A DNA stretch of 46,488 nt, taken from the NCBI RefSeq assembly GCF_021532375.1, contig NZ_JAKGAP010000057.1:1-46488 (forward strand), written 5' to 3'. The notes under the pieces are model-generated. The model had not been told where the DNA came from. It saw only the letters and a program-made list of their open reading frames with translations, and made no database searches. The position numbers and the translations under genes were made by a program. The stretch is from Paenibacillus alkaliterrae (GTDB lineage: Bacteria > Bacillota > Bacilli > Paenibacillales > Paenibacillaceae). Shown here piece by piece: positions 24,128 to 34,492 of this stretch; positions within the stretch are counted from its first letter, which is position 1, and every line of letters begins with the position of its first letter.

Positions 24128-24853
24128 ATGAAACAAATATTATTGATTACGGATGGCTGTTCGAATGTGGGGCTTAGTCCGGTAGTGGCGGCAGCGCATG
24201 CGAGCTCGGAGGGAATTTCGGTCAATGTGGTGGGCGTGCTCGATCATGGAGACGTGGGCGAGCTGGGCGCGACGGAGATTGATGAGATCGCCCGTGCCGG
24301 CGGCGGACTAAGCAGACTGGTTAATATGCGGCAGCTTTCGCAGACGGTACAGATGATGACGCGCAAAACGGTCGTGCAAACGATTCAGCTGGCCGTGCAG
24401 AAAGAGCTGAAGCAGGTGCTTGGCAATGGAGCGATAGAAGCGCTGCCGCCGGATAAACGCGGAGAGGTCGTAAGGGTCATTGACGAGCTGGGCGAAACGT
24501 CGGGATTGCAAGTGGCGCTTCTCATCGACGCGAGCGCCAGCATGAAGCCGAAGCTTGCAGCAGTGGAAGAGGCCATTCGCGATTTGATGCTCAGTCTCCA
24601 GGCTAGACAAGGAAAGAGCGAAATTTCCGTCTTTCATTTCCCTGGCTCAAGAAATGGCGGCGACTGCGTCATGGATTTAAGCTGGACGAGCCATTTGAAC
24701 GGCGTGCAAGCGATTTTCCCTAAACTTCAGATGGGTGGAACGACACCAACGGGGCCTGCGATCATGCATGTGATTGATTTTTACCGCCAGGGCGATTATG
24801 GTAGACAGAGTAGAGATGAAACGGATGGGATGATGAGTGGCTACGTCGTTTAA
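24128..24853 (+). CDS. yabS: VWA-domain protein YabS
   Basis: 241 residues, a von Willebrand factor A-like protein. A first segment (QILLITDGCSNVG, residues 3-15) resembles the start of an A domain, and a full MIDAS site is seen in the second half: DASAS (Asp-x-Ser-x-Ser, near residue 137) with the Thr-containing loop MGGTTPTGPA near 204. Metal-dependent protein binding is inferred; the partner is unknown. It overlaps the kinase yabT by 17 bp, the arrangement known in Bacillus, where the pair sits between spoIIE and tilS. TAGGAGG precedes ATG 24128. Confidence 0.9.
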   Translation: MKQILLITDGCSNVGLSPVVAAAHASSEGISVNVVGVLDHGDVGELGATEIDEIARAGGGLSRLVNMRQLSQTVQMMTRKTVVQTIQLAVQKELKQVLGNGAIEALPPDKRGEVVRVIDELGETSGLQVALLIDASASMKPKLAAVEEAIRDLMLSLQARQGKSEISVFHFPGSRNGGDCVMDLSWTSHLNGVQAIFPKLQMGGTTPTGPAIMHVIDFYRQGDYGRQSRDETDGMMSGYVV

Positions 24854-25760
24854 GGTTGAGCTTCGCCGTGGAATGGTGGTAACCGGCAAATGGAAGCATG
24901 GGCGGTACAAGGTCGAACGGTTGCTTGGCGAAGGCGCAAACGGTAAAGTATATCTCGTACAGCGCGATCGCAATTGGTATGCTCTGAAGGTCGGTTTTGA
25001 TGCGATTGATCTGCAATCGGAGATCAACGTGCTGCAGTCGCTTGCTAAGCAGAAGAAGCAAGGGCAGGAGCCCTTTCTATTTGATGTTGACGATCTGTAC
25101 GGACCCGACGGGCGCGAATACCCATTCTATATTATGCGCTACGTGCTTGGCTCGCGGCTTGTGGTCTATTTGAAGCAGCATGGCGAAGAGTGGTTTCCGT
25201 TAGTCGGTCTGAATCTTCTAAACAAGCTGTCGAAGCTGCATGAAGCGGGCTGGGTATTCGGCGATTTGAAGGTAGAAAACGTGCTGGTAGCGGATTACGG
25301 ACATGTCGAGCTCGTGGATTACGGAGGGGTAACGGCAAGCGGGAAGAGCGTTCGCCAATTTACGGAAATGTACGACCGCGGCTATTGGAACTGCGGCTCA
25401 AGATCGGCTGATCCGGGTTACGACCTATTTTCCTTCGGGGTGCTTTGTTTGCAGCTTCATGAAGCGAAACGGCTGCATCAACTGACAGCGGAGCTCCTGC
25501 CGCAGAATCGGTCGGCTGCCGAGCTGATCGAGATCGCCGAAGCAAGCGCTGCTTTGAGGCCGATTGCCGGATGGCTGCGCAAAGCTTTTGCCGGCCAATT
25601 CCATGATGCAGGCGATGCCGCGGCGGCATGGCGGCATCTGATGCACAGGCGGGATACGCATAGGCCTTCTGCTACGCCCGTGTGGTTGAAGGGGCTGGCC
25701 GCAGGCTCTGCCATCCTGCTGGCAACGTCGGTTTATTGGCTGCTGCGCAATGTGCTGTAG
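24837..25760 (+). CDS. yabT: Serine/threonine protein kinase YabT
   Basis: Hanks-type kinase of 307 residues, membrane-anchored by a C-terminal helix (residues ~280-300). In Bacillus, YabT phosphorylates RecA during sporulation and is stimulated by DNA. The glycine loop GEGANGKVYLV starts near residue 31, the catalytic Lys is in YALKV, the catalytic loop is VFGDLKVENVLV (Phe-Gly replaces the usual His-Arg before Asp) and the metal motif is DYG rather than DFG (LVDYGGV). The GTG start lies inside the yabS end, so the genes are coupled. No extracellular sensor domain follows the membrane helix, as in Bacillus YabT. Confidence 0.9.
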   Translation: MATSFKVELRRGMVVTGKWKHGRYKVERLLGEGANGKVYLVQRDRNWYALKVGFDAIDLQSEINVLQSLAKQKKQGQEPFLFDVDDLYGPDGREYPFYIMRYVLGSRLVVYLKQHGEEWFPLVGLNLLNKLSKLHEAGWVFGDLKVENVLVADYGHVELVDYGGVTASGKSVRQFTEMYDRGYWNCGSRSADPGYDLFSFGVLCLQLHEAKRLHQLTAELLPQNRSAAELIEIAEASAALRPIAGWLRKAFAGQFHDAGDAAAAWRHLMHRRDTHRPSATPVWLKGLAAGSAILLATSVYWLLRNVL

Positions 25761-25798
25761 GAGCCGGCGGCTGCAGAGAAATGAAGGTGAGGATACAT

Positions 25799-27211
25799 AT
25801 GAATCTGCGAAATGAACTAGAGAGAACCGGTACGGAGCGCGGACTTTGGACGGAGGGCGCCCGTATTGTAGCAGCTGTGTCGGGCGGACCGGATTCCATG
25901 GCGCTGCTGCATATGCTGGCGGCCCTCGCGCAGGAAGGGAAAATTTCGGTCATTGCGGCTCATGTGAATCACGGTTTTCGAATAGAGGAGTCGGCGCATG
26001 AGCTGGAGGCTGTTAAGACTTACGCGGAGAAGCTTGGCGTGCCGTGCGAGACCGCTGTTTTAGACCTGCCCTCTTATATAGAAGAAACAGGAATGAACAG
26101 TCAGGCAGCCGCTCGAGAGAAACGTTACGCCTATCTCCATGAAATCGCGGAGCGGTACGGCGCCTCGCGTATTGCGCTGGCGCATCATGCGGACGACCAA
26201 GCGGAAACCGTCCTTATGCGCGTCATTCGGGGTACGGGGTTAACGGGGTTAGCGGGCATTCTTAGCAAAAGACGTGAAAAAAACGTGGAACTTATTCGCC
26301 CGATGCTGCGTATGAACAAGTCAGACATCCTGCGTTACTGCGAGGAGCATCACATTCCTTATTGCACGGATAGCAGTAACAAGGAACGCCATTATTTCCG
26401 AAATATGATTCGGCTCGATATTTTACCTTATTTATCCCGGTACAATCCGCAGCTGTCCCAATCGCTGCATCGGCTCGCTGATGTCGCTGGGGCAGAGGAC
26501 GAATGGATGGAGAAACAAACCGAGGCGCTATTCGCGCAGCTTGTTACGTTATCCCCTAATGAATGCGTAGTGAACGTCGACGATTTGTCCGGTCTCCATG
26601 TCGCTTTACAAAGGAGATTGATTAAACTAATATTAAGTTATCTTTCTAAGGAAACGGAAAAGATATCCTTCGAGCAGATTGAGACGATGCGGCTTGCCGC
26701 AGCCGCTCAAATGCCAAGCACCTGGCGAATCGATGCGGGAGCAGGAATTCGCTGTGCCCGGGAATATAATCTGATGCGATGGTTTCGGATACCGCAGCAA
26801 TCTTTAAACGATGTCAGCGCCTATTCCTATGAGGTTGGAAGAGATGGAGTGAGCTTGAAGGCAGACCCCTGCGGCTGGATATTTGATTTTATCCGTCTAA
26901 CTGCGGGACAGCACCCGAGGCCGGCTTCGCGTTACGAGGCTTGCTTCGATGCGTCGGAGTTGACTTACCCGCTCATCGTGCGAAATCGGCGGCCGGGAGA
27001 CAGAATTCAAGTTTTAGGATTAAATGGTTCGAAAAAAGTGCAAGATATGTTCGTTGACGAGAAGATTGCTCCGCTGGAACGAGCGCTGTATCCGCTTCTA
27101 TTCGATGCGGAGGGTCGCTTGCTCTGGATACCGGGCATCCGCAGATCGAGTCATGCGCTTACCGAATCGCACACGAAAGACGTGTTATTCATAAGGGCGC
27201 AGAACGAATAA
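25799..27211 (+). CDS. tilS: tRNA(Ile)-lysidine synthase
   Basis: Essential enzyme that converts C34 of the CAU-anticodon tRNA-Ile to lysidine, switching its codon from AUG to AUA. 470 residues. The PP-loop ATPase motif SGGPDS lies at about 28-33, followed by AHVNHGFR and ALAHHADDQAETVLMRV, typical of TilS; the C-terminal part carries the TilS C domain (RNRRPGDRIQVLG, then KKVQDMFVDEKI). ATG 25799 follows AAGGTGAGG; the frame is open further upstream but that part is shadowed by yabT. Order yabT-tilS-hpt is conserved. Confidence 0.96.
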   Translation: MNLRNELERTGTERGLWTEGARIVAAVSGGPDSMALLHMLAALAQEGKISVIAAHVNHGFRIEESAHELEAVKTYAEKLGVPCETAVLDLPSYIEETGMNSQAAAREKRYAYLHEIAERYGASRIALAHHADDQAETVLMRVIRGTGLTGLAGILSKRREKNVELIRPMLRMNKSDILRYCEEHHIPYCTDSSNKERHYFRNMIRLDILPYLSRYNPQLSQSLHRLADVAGAEDEWMEKQTEALFAQLVTLSPNECVVNVDDLSGLHVALQRRLIKLILSYLSKETEKISFEQIETMRLAAAAQMPSTWRIDAGAGIRCAREYNLMRWFRIPQQSLNDVSAYSYEVGRDGVSLKADPCGWIFDFIRLTAGQHPRPASRYEACFDASELTYPLIVRNRRPGDRIQVLGLNGSKKVQDMFVDEKIAPLERALYPLLFDAEGRLLWIPGIRRSSHALTESHTKDVLFIRAQNE

Positions 27212-27262
27212 CAAGCACTGGTACACTCATAAACATAGTTAAGGCGTAGGGGGATTTATACT

Positions 27263-27802
27263 TTGCAAAACGATATTCAAGAAGTATTATACGATGCGCA
27301 GCAGATTGGCGAGAAAGTGAAAGAGCTTGGCGCAACGCTGAGCAAGGATTTTAGCGGTCGAAACCCGCTCGTTATTTGTGTACTTAAAGGCGCGTTTATA
27401 TTTATGGCTGATTTGGTTAAAGAAATAACGGTGCCGCTCGAGATTGATTTTATGGCTGTGTCCAGCTACGGGCAGTCCACCAAGTCCTCCGGCGTGGTCA
27501 AAATTATCAAGGACCTCGATGTTTCGGTCGAAGGCCGCGATGTGCTTATCGTTGAGGACATTATCGACAGCGGGCTGACGCTCAGCTATTTGATCGACGT
27601 CCTGGAACGTCGCAATGCGAAGTCGGTCACGGTTGTGACCTTGTTCGATAAACCCGCTCGCCGCACGGTTGATCTCGAGGCGGACTACAAGGGATTTACG
27701 CTGCCGGACGAGTTTGTCGTCGGTTATGGCCTCGATTTTGCCGAAAAGTACCGCAATCTCCCATACATCGGCATTTTGAAGCCGCAGGTTTATGAGATAT
27801 AA
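27263..27802 (+). CDS. hpt: Hypoxanthine phosphoribosyltransferase
   Basis: Purine salvage enzyme making IMP and GMP from hypoxanthine or guanine and PRPP. 179 residues, normal length. The PRPP-binding signature [17 protein letters not shown] lies near residue 94, and the flexible-loop [11 protein letters not shown] near 68. The start is TTG 27263, preceded by TAGGGGGAT; the family N-terminus ([12 protein letters not shown]) supports it. Known in Bacillus as hprT, between tilS and ftsH. Confidence 0.95.
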   Translation: MQNDIQEVLYDAQQIGEKVKELGATLSKDFSGRNPLVICVLKGAFIFMADLVKEITVPLEIDFMAVSSYGQSTKSSGVVKIIKDLDVSVEGRDVLIVEDIIDSGLTLSYLIDVLERRNAKSVTVVTLFDKPARRTVDLEADYKGFTLPDEFVVGYGLDFAEKYRNLPYIGILKPQVYEI

Positions 27803-27841
27803 TAGCGATTCACCCGTACATGCCCTCTCCGTACACCTCTA

Positions 27842-27871
27842 TTGTTATGGAAAGTCATGCTATGGTAAAAT
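27842..27871 (+). promoter_or_regulatory. Probable ftsH promoter with extended -10
   Basis: TTGTTA (27842-27847) and TAAAAT (27866-27871), 18 bp apart, with TG one base before the -10 hexamer. Confidence 0.5.
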
Positions 27872-27899
27872 ATTTTAAGCGTCTGAGAGGAGGTTGGGG

Positions 27900-29909
27900 A
27901 TGAATCGGATCATCCGTAATACTGGTTTTTATTTAATTATATTTTTGGTGACCGTTGGGATTTTTCAATTTATCAGCAGCCAAAATGACCCGAACGTTGA
28001 ATTGCGTTACGATGAGCTTCGCACTGCGATTGAATCAGGCAACGTCAAGGAACTTAGTGTCAAGTATGAGAATCAAACGTATTTTGTTTCAGGTAAATAT
28101 ACTAACAAGCCTGCGGACGCGGAAAACGATCAGTTCGTATCGAGGGTTGGCGTCAGCGCTGAAGAGCAGTTACGCGAATGGTCGGAAGAATATGGGTTTG
28201 CCTTGAGCAACAAAGAAATGGATCAGCCGAGCCTTTGGCTGACGTTCCTTACTTCCATTATTCCATTTGTCATCATATTCGTCCTGTTCTTCTTCTTAAT
28301 GAACCAAGCTCAGGGCGGCGGCGGCAAAGTGATGAACTTTGGCAAGAGCAAGGCGCGTCTGTATGACAATGAGAAGAAACGGATTACCTTTGAAGATGTG
28401 GCCGGTGCCGACGAGGAGAAGCAAGAGCTCGTTGAGGTCGTTGACTTTCTTAAGGATCCGCGTAAGTTTAACCTGGTAGGCGCTCGTATTCCTAAGGGCG
28501 TGTTGCTGGTGGGTCCTCCGGGAACAGGTAAAACCTTGCTTGCCCGTGCGGTAGCAGGTGAAGCGGGTGTGCCGTTCTTCAGTATTTCCGGTTCGGATTT
28601 CGTAGAGATGTTCGTCGGCGTCGGCGCGTCTCGCGTACGTGATTTGTTCGAGAATGCAAAGAAAAACGCCCCATGTATAATTTTTATCGATGAGATTGAT
28701 GCTGTAGGCCGTCAGCGCGGCGCCGGTCTTGGCGGCGGTCATGACGAGCGCGAGCAAACGCTTAACCAATTGCTTGTTGAAATGGACGGTTTTGGCGCTA
28801 ACGAGGGTATTATTATTATTGCCGCCACGAACCGTCCGGACATTTTGGATCCGGCACTCCTTCGCCCAGGCCGCTTCGACCGTCAAATCACGGTCGATCG
28901 ACCAGACGTAAAGGGCCGCGAAGAGGTTCTGAAGGTGCATGCGCGCAATAAGCCGCTTGCGAAGGATGTTAAGCTTAACGTTATAGCCAAGCGTACAACG
29001 GGCTTTAGCGGCGCGGATCTTGAGAACTTGCTTAATGAAGCGGCGCTTCTTGCCGCTCGCCGCAATAAGAAGGATATCGCGATGGTAGAGGTTGATGATG
29101 CGATTGATCGGATCATTGTCGGTACGGAGAAGAAGAGCCGTGTCGTCAGCGAGCGCGAGAAACGAATTGTCGCATACCACGAAGCGGGACATACAATCGC
29201 AGGCTACTTCCTGGAGCATGCCGATATGGTACACAAGGTAACGATTATTCCTCGCGGCCGCGCCGGCGGATACGTCATCATGCTTCCGAAGGAAGACCGT
29301 ATGCTTGTAACGAAGCAGGAGCTTCTGGATAAAGTAACAGGCTTGCTCGCGGGACGCGTAGCGGAAGAGCTGTTTATCGGTGAAATCGGAACCGGTGCAT
29401 ACAGCGACTTCAAACAGGCTACGGGCATCGTACGCAGCATGATTATGGAGTACGGAATGAGCGACAAGCTTGGACCGATGCAGTTCGGCAGCTCGCAGGG
29501 CCAAGTGTTCCTTGGCCGCGATATCGGGCATGAACAGAACTACTCGGATGCGATCGCTTACGAGATTGACCAGGAAATGCAAAGCATCATATCTTCGTGT
29601 TACGATCGCGCGAAGACGCTATTGACGGAGAAGAGCAAGGAAATGCACTTGATTGCTCAGACTTTGCTTAACGTAGAAACGCTCGAAATGGATCAAATTA
29701 AGAGCTTGATTGAGAGCGGCGTGTTGAAGCCGGTAGACGAGGCCGGTTCTTCTTCGAATGATTCCGCTGTCGAGCAGACGGCTGAACCTATCATCGAGAC
29801 CGTTGGGGACGTGAAGGTACGTATCCAAAAACGTGACCAGGAAGAGACGAAAGGTCCTGATCTCGAGAAACGCGGGAATCCGGAAGATCCTGATTCCGTT
29901 AAGAGCTAA
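27900..29909 (+). CDS. ftsH: ATP-dependent zinc metalloprotease FtsH
   Basis: Membrane-anchored AAA+ protease degrading damaged membrane proteins and regulators. About 669 residues. Membrane helices at roughly 8-24 and 108-130 bracket a short external domain. The AAA module has Walker A GPPGTGKT near 203, Walker B IIFIDEID near 260 and the second region of homology ([20 protein letters not shown]). The zinc-protease site is HEAGH near 427. The last 45 residues are acidic, ending in a charged tail. ATG 27900 follows GAGAGGAGG; a TTG six bases upstream overlaps the ribosome-binding site. Confidence 0.97.
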   Translation: MNRIIRNTGFYLIIFLVTVGIFQFISSQNDPNVELRYDELRTAIESGNVKELSVKYENQTYFVSGKYTNKPADAENDQFVSRVGVSAEEQLREWSEEYGFALSNKEMDQPSLWLTFLTSIIPFVIIFVLFFFLMNQAQGGGGKVMNFGKSKARLYDNEKKRITFEDVAGADEEKQELVEVVDFLKDPRKFNLVGARIPKGVLLVGPPGTGKTLLARAVAGEAGVPFFSISGSDFVEMFVGVGASRVRDLFENAKKNAPCIIFIDEIDAVGRQRGAGLGGGHDEREQTLNQLLVEMDGFGANEGIIIIAATNRPDILDPALLRPGRFDRQITVDRPDVKGREEVLKVHARNKPLAKDVKLNVIAKRTTGFSGADLENLLNEAALLAARRNKKDIAMVEVDDAIDRIIVGTEKKSRVVSEREKRIVAYHEAGHTIAGYFLEHADMVHKVTIIPRGRAGGYVIMLPKEDRMLVTKQELLDKVTGLLAGRVAEELFIGEIGTGAYSDFKQATGIVRSMIMEYGMSDKLGPMQFGSSQGQVFLGRDIGHEQNYSDAIAYEIDQEMQSIISSCYDRAKTLLTEKSKEMHLIAQTLLNVETLEMDQIKSLIESGVLKPVDEAGSSSNDSAVEQTAEPIIETVGDVKVRIQKRDQEETKGPDLEKRGNPEDPDSVKS

Positions 29910-29936
29910 AAGCGGTAATGGCATCGTATTTTTTTG

Positions 29937-29977
29937 AAAAAAAGCTTCGTTTCCGTTGGGAACGAAGCTTTTTTTTG
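29937..29977. terminator. Bidirectional terminator after ftsH
   Basis: AAGCTTCGTT (29942-29951) and AACGAAGCTT (29961-29970) form a perfect 10-bp stem with A-run before and T-run after. Confidence 0.9.
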
Positions 29978-30038
29978 CGACGATCGGGCCTAACATGAAT
30001 TTATTTGAAATTGCTGCCGGGAAAAGGCCTTTAATACA

Positions 30039-30067
30039 TTGACAGTAGCATCTACCACGTGTAAATT
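30039..30067 (+). promoter_or_regulatory. Possible nad operon promoter
   Basis: TTGACA (30039-30044) and TAAATT (30062-30067), 17 bp apart. The -10 matches four of six bases. Lies about 145 bp before nadA. Confidence 0.45.
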
Positions 30068-30110
30068 AAATCTTAATCAAATGAATTTATCCTTTTTGGT
30101 TTAAACTATA

Positions 30111-30160
30111 GGCAAGCGACTTTCTAAGTTTGTGCATCAATTCACAAAGTTGTACTTGCC
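30111..30160 (+). promoter_or_regulatory. Nested inverted repeat upstream of nadA
   Basis: TTTGTG (30129-30134) and CACAAA (30143-30148) form an inner palindrome with an 8-base centre. GGCAAG (30111-30116) and CTTGCC (30155-30160) form an outer one. It could be an operator for a NAD repressor or an RNA structure; I cannot assign the regulator. Confidence 0.4.
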
Positions 30161-30212
30161 GTAATATGGAATGGGACTTATCCCCCATCCCTCATAAGAG
30201 GAGAGGATCTAC

Positions 30213-31151
30213 GTGGAAGCACTGGCACTGGAACGCAAGGCGGAACAAAACCGTGAGCTGCGTGAACGGTTATTACAGTTGAAGAAAGAGCGGAATGCCA
30301 TCATTTTAGCGCATTATTATCAACGGGACGAAATTCAAGAGGTAGCCGATTTCCGCGGCGACTCCTTCCTGCTGGCACAGAAGGCCGCGCAAACGGATGC
30401 CGACGTTATCGTTTTCTGCGGCGTTCATTTTATGGGCGAGAGTGCAAAGATTCTGGCACCGAATAAGACGGTTATCATTCCTGACGAACGTGCCGGCTGC
30501 CCGATGGCCGACATGGTTAGCGTTGACGGCTTGCGTAAGCTGAAGGCTCAGCATCCTAACGCGAAAGTCGTTACGTACATCAACTCGTCAGCGGAAATTA
30601 AGGCGGAGACGGACATTTGCTGTACATCGGCGAATGCGGTTAAGGTTGTCAATTCGGTTGAGGGTGACGAGGTTATCTGGGTGCCGGACAAAAACCTGGG
30701 TCATTATGTGCAGCAGAACACCGATAAGAAAATGATTATCTGGGAAGGTTATTGCAATACGCATGACATGCTGACCGTCAAAGACGTAGAGGAAATGAAA
30801 GCGAAATATCCGAATGCGCAATTTGTCGTTCACCCGGAATGCCGCCCAGAGGTTGTTGAACTTGGCGATTTTGTTGGCAGTACGACCGCAATCATTAAAT
30901 ATTGTAAGGAATCCGATTGTCAGGAGTTTATTGTTGGAACCGAGGACGGTACTGGATATCAGCTGCGGTTAGACAGCCCGGACAAGACGTTCCATTTTGC
31001 ATCTAAATATTTGGTTTGTCCAAATATGAAGGTAAACAATTTGAAGAAGCTCGTGAAGTGTCTGGAAACGATGCAGCCGCAAATTTACGTACCGCCGCAT
31101 GTCGCGGATCAAGCACGCTTGTCCTTGGAGCGCATGCTGCTCGTGAAGTAG
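30213..31151 (+). CDS. nadA: Quinolinate synthase
   Basis: [4Fe-4S] enzyme that condenses iminoaspartate (from NadB) with dihydroxyacetone phosphate to quinolinate, the de novo route to NAD. 312 residues, the compact form. Likely cluster ligands are C96 (AGCPMAD), C181 (WEGYCNTH) and C269 (YLVCPN), with spacing near that of compact NadA enzymes. Motifs FCGVHFMGESAKILAP (68-83) and GTEDGTGYQLRL fit the family. GTG 30213 follows AGAGGAGAGG. First gene of nadABC; this operon sits between ftsH and coaX, where Bacillus subtilis has none. Confidence 0.95.
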   Translation: MEALALERKAEQNRELRERLLQLKKERNAIILAHYYQRDEIQEVADFRGDSFLLAQKAAQTDADVIVFCGVHFMGESAKILAPNKTVIIPDERAGCPMADMVSVDGLRKLKAQHPNAKVVTYINSSAEIKAETDICCTSANAVKVVNSVEGDEVIWVPDKNLGHYVQQNTDKKMIIWEGYCNTHDMLTVKDVEEMKAKYPNAQFVVHPECRPEVVELGDFVGSTTAIIKYCKESDCQEFIVGTEDGTGYQLRLDSPDKTFHFASKYLVCPNMKVNNLKKLVKCLETMQPQIYVPPHVADQARLSLERMLLVK

Positions 31152-31231
31152 CATGCACTGCTTCCTATGCTTGGAATATCAGCAATGCAGCCAAAGGGCG
31201 GCTCTAGCCGCCAATGCTTGGAGGAGCCACG

Positions 31232-32845
31232 ATGATTCCCAGATATTTAGTTGATGTGCAGCTGAATGAGCTGCCGGTTATTGAAAAAGACGTTATCGTA
31301 ATCGGGGCCGGCATTGCCGGTCTTTTTACCTCTATAAGGGCAAGTGAGAACAATTCCGTTCTTATGATTACGAAGAAGTCGCTGCTCGACAGTAATACCC
31401 GTTACGCACAAGGCGGTATCGCTGCCGTTATTTCGGACGAGGATTCCCCAGCCTACCATAGACAGGATACCCTTATTGCGGGTGCTGGATTATGCTCTAA
31501 TGAAGCAGTAGAAGTGCTTGTACATGAAGGCCCGAAGGGCGTTCGCAGATTGATCCAGATGGGAACCCAGTTCGACTTGGAAAATGGCGAGTTTGCTCTA
31601 ACGAAGGAAGGCGCTCACAGCCAACGCCGCATTTTGCATGCGAACGGGGATGCGACCGGTTATGAGATCGTTCGTGCTTTATCCGAAAACGCGGTCGCGA
31701 ATCCGAAAATTGAAGTATGGGACGATCATTTCGTTATTGACTTGATCACGCAAGACGGCGAATGCTGCGGGGCAATCGTGCAGAAGCCGGGCGGGCAACG
31801 ATTATTCGTAAAGGGCAAGGCTATCATTCTGAGCTCAGGCGGAGCGGGTCAATTGTACCGTTATACGACCAATCCTGAGATCGCGACGGGAGACGGCATT
31901 GCGATGGCGTATCGTGCGGGAGCTTACATCCAGGATGTTGAATTCATTCAATTCCATCCGACTTCATTATGTTATCCGGGAGCTCCGCGTTTTCTCATTT
32001 CGGAGGCTGTTCGAGGTGAAGGGGCCGTTCTGCGCAACATCAAGGGAGAGCGCTTCATGGAGCGTTATCATGAACAGCTGGAGCTGGCGCCCAGAGATGT
32101 CGTTGCACGCGCAATCGTAAGTGAAATGGAAGAAACTAAATCGACTTTCGTCTATATTGATATTACGCATGAATCGGCAGAGATGGTCAGGCATCGTTTT
32201 CCTACTATATATGAGTATTGCTTGAAATATGGCCTCGACCTGACGTCAGACTGGATCCCGGTTGCGCCTGCGATGCATTATATGATGGGCGGTGTGAAAA
32301 CCGACCTAAATGGAGAAACAAACATTAAACGTTTGTTTGCCTGCGGCGAGGTATCTTCAACGGGTGTTCACGGCGCTAATCGCTTGGCAAGCAACTCGCT
32401 TTCCGAAGCGATCGTTTTCGGCAGGCGAATCGTAAAGCGGATTAACGAGCTGTCGGCAAGCGATCTGGTTCCGACTATCGAGAGGGAGATCGAACGGGAA
32501 ACGACACCGATTCAGGCCGTCGTAGAAAGACGGTTAAAGCTGCAAAAAATTATGGTGCGGTATGCAGGACTTCGCCGCGATGCTAAGGGACTGGCTAAGG
32601 GTCTAGAGGAGCTGAAGCGTCAGCTGCCGATCTATCAATCGATTTTGACAGAGCGCGAGGAATATGAGTTTGCGAATTTATTGACCTGTGCGCTGCTTAC
32701 GACAGAATCGGCGCTGCAACGGGAGGAAAGCCGCGGTGCGCATTATCGGGAGGATTTTCCGGTGCGTGACGATTTGGTGTGGAGAAAGCATACGGTATTG
32801 CACCGTCTATATGGACTGACGGAGGAGCGGATAAAAGATGTTTGA
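31232..32845 (+). CDS. nadB: L-aspartate oxidase
   Basis: FAD-dependent enzyme that oxidises L-aspartate to iminoaspartate for NadA. About 537 residues. The Rossmann dinucleotide motif VIVIGAGIAGLFTSIRA is near residues 21-37; other flavoprotein blocks are YAQGGIAAV near 61, FHPTSL (near 244), SEAVRGEGAVL and the MGGVKTDLNG region near 350, where conserved active-site residues lie, then GEVSSTGVHGANRLASNSL. ATG 31232 follows GGAGGAG; the upstream in-frame ATG at 31214 overlaps that site. The end overlaps nadC by 8 bp. Confidence 0.95.
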   Translation: MIPRYLVDVQLNELPVIEKDVIVIGAGIAGLFTSIRASENNSVLMITKKSLLDSNTRYAQGGIAAVISDEDSPAYHRQDTLIAGAGLCSNEAVEVLVHEGPKGVRRLIQMGTQFDLENGEFALTKEGAHSQRRILHANGDATGYEIVRALSENAVANPKIEVWDDHFVIDLITQDGECCGAIVQKPGGQRLFVKGKAIILSSGGAGQLYRYTTNPEIATGDGIAMAYRAGAYIQDVEFIQFHPTSLCYPGAPRFLISEAVRGEGAVLRNIKGERFMERYHEQLELAPRDVVARAIVSEMEETKSTFVYIDITHESAEMVRHRFPTIYEYCLKYGLDLTSDWIPVAPAMHYMMGGVKTDLNGETNIKRLFACGEVSSTGVHGANRLASNSLSEAIVFGRRIVKRINELSASDLVPTIEREIERETTPIQAVVERRLKLQKIMVRYAGLRRDAKGLAKGLEELKRQLPIYQSILTEREEYEFANLLTCALLTTESALQREESRGAHYREDFPVRDDLVWRKHTVLHRLYGLTEERIKDV

Positions 32846-33722
32846 ATGGACAGCAGGCGGATATGATACGGCCGTTCGCGAGCAAATTCGCGGCTGGCTC
32901 TCAGAGGATATAGGCAGCGGGGATATTACGACCGAGACGACGATTCCGAGGGACTCGAACTCCAAAGCGGTCATTCATGTGAAGGAAAGCGGCATCATTG
33001 CCGGTCTTCCTGTCGCGAGGATTGTTTTCGATGTCGTTGACCCTTCTCTTATATTCGAGGCGAAGGTCCAGGATGGCGATCACGTGGACAAGGGTACTGT
33101 TCTTGCCGTTGTAGAAGGCAGCACGCATAGTTTGTTAATCGGGGAGCGGCTTGCGCTAAATTTGATGCAGCGGCTGTCAGGCATCGCGACCAAGACCCGC
33201 GCTTTCGTTGATGCGCTTGAAGGGCTTCCGGTTCGTCTGGTGGATACGCGTAAAACAACGCCAGGACACCGGCTGCTCGAGAAGTATGCGGTACGCGTCG
33301 GCGGCGGAGCCAATCATCGGTTTGGCTTGTACGATGCGGTTATGATAAAGGATAACCATATTAAAGGCTCTGGCGGTATCCGGGCGGCGGTTGAAGCGGC
33401 TCGCAGCAAAATTCCGCACACGATGAAAATCGAAGTGGAGACGGAATCGCTAGAACAGGTTGATGAGGCTCTTGCTTGCGGAGCGGACATTATCATGCTG
33501 GACAATATGGCGGCTGCAATGATGAAGGAAGCGGTTGCTCGAATCAAGTCGGCGGCGCCTTATGTGATCGTTGAAGCATCAGGCGGCGTAACGCTGGAAA
33601 CCGTTCGCGCCATTGCAGTCTGCGGCGTCGATGTGATCTCCGTCGGCGGTTTGACATATTCGTTCCATGCGCTTGATATCAGCCTGGATCTGAATGCGAA
33701 GAAGGGCGGCGAGTCGTTGTGA
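32838..33722 (+). CDS. nadC: Nicotinate-nucleotide pyrophosphorylase (carboxylating)
   Basis: Quinolinate phosphoribosyltransferase, third enzyme of the de novo NAD pathway, giving nicotinate mononucleotide, CO2 and PPi. 294 residues. Signatures seen: [14 protein letters not shown] near residue 19, [39 protein letters not shown] near 140 with the phosphate-binding Arg/Lys, [16 protein letters not shown], and the barrel end [15 protein letters not shown] with GVDVISVG. Its stop overlaps the coaX start (GTGA), coupling NAD and CoA genes. Confidence 0.96.
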   Translation: MFEWTAGGYDTAVREQIRGWLSEDIGSGDITTETTIPRDSNSKAVIHVKESGIIAGLPVARIVFDVVDPSLIFEAKVQDGDHVDKGTVLAVVEGSTHSLLIGERLALNLMQRLSGIATKTRAFVDALEGLPVRLVDTRKTTPGHRLLEKYAVRVGGGANHRFGLYDAVMIKDNHIKGSGGIRAAVEAARSKIPHTMKIEVETESLEQVDEALACGADIIMLDNMAAAMMKEAVARIKSAAPYVIVEASGGVTLETVRAIAVCGVDVISVGGLTYSFHALDISLDLNAKKGGESL

Positions 33723-34492
33723 TCCTCGTCATTGATGTAGGGAATACGAATATTGTGCTTGGCATATACAAGGGAAAAGAACTGCTGCATCATTGGCGGT
33801 TAAGCACGAATCGTTCAGCTACGGTGGATGAATACGGAATTAACATTCATAATCTCTTTCATTACGCAGGAGTTAAGCTTGAGCAAATGGACGGCGTCAT
33901 TATTTCCTCCGTTGTTCCTCCGCTTATGCGTACATTAGAGCAGCTTTGTTTGAAATATTTGCGCAAGATTCCGCTCGTCGTTGGGCCGGGGGTGAAGACG
34001 GGCTTGAATATCCGCTACGAAAATCCGCGCGACGTGGGTGCGGACCGCATTGTCAATTCTGTAGCGGGTATCGTCAAATACGGGGCTCCGCTAATCGTTG
34101 TGGACTTTGGAACGGCAACGACATTCGATTACATAGATGAAGGCGGCAACTATTTGGGCGGCGCTATCGTACCGGGTATCGGGATTTCGACCGAGGCGCT
34201 GTACCAGCGGGCTGCGAAACTTCCGCGCATTGAGCTGGTGAAGCCGAAGAGTGTGGTTGGCCGGAATCCGGTCACTTCGATGCAGGCGGGTATTATTTTC
34301 GGCTATGCCGGACAGGTTGACGGTATTGTAAGACGCATACAGACGGAATTCGGCGTAACTCCTCGCGTGGTCGCGACCGGCGGCTTAGCGGAGTTAATTG
34401 CTTCGGAATCGGAAACGATAGAAGAGGTTGATCCGCTGCTGACGCTGGAAGGCTTGCGAATCATATATGAACGCAATCAGGAGGGATTATGA
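33719..34492 (+). CDS. coaX: Type III pantothenate kinase
   Basis: First enzyme of CoA synthesis (pantothenate to 4'-phosphopantothenate), of the ASKHA-fold type III that is not inhibited by CoA. 257 residues. Phosphate-1 motif [17 protein letters not shown] is at the N-terminus; [11 protein letters not shown] near 104 and [13 protein letters not shown] near 123 are diagnostic. GTG 33719 overlaps the nadC stop. The stop overlaps the hslO start in TGATG. Order coaX-hslO is as in Bacillus. Confidence 0.96.
   Translation: MILVIDVGNTNIVLGIYKGKELLHHWRLSTNRSATVDEYGINIHNLFHYAGVKLEQMDGVIISSVVPPLMRTLEQLCLKYLRKIPLVVGPGVKTGLNIRYENPRDVGADRIVNSVAGIVKYGAPLIVVDFGTATTFDYIDEGGNYLGGAIVPGIGISTEALYQRAAKLPRIELVKPKSVVGRNPVTSMQAGIIFGYAGQVDGIVRRIQTEFGVTPRVVATGGLAELIASESETIEEVDPLLTLEGLRIIYERNQEGL

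Noticed and set aside
28296..29582. 428-codon open frame on the - strand opposite ftsH
   Set aside because: It is antisense to a fully conserved gene, shows no family motifs and arises from codon bias of ftsH.
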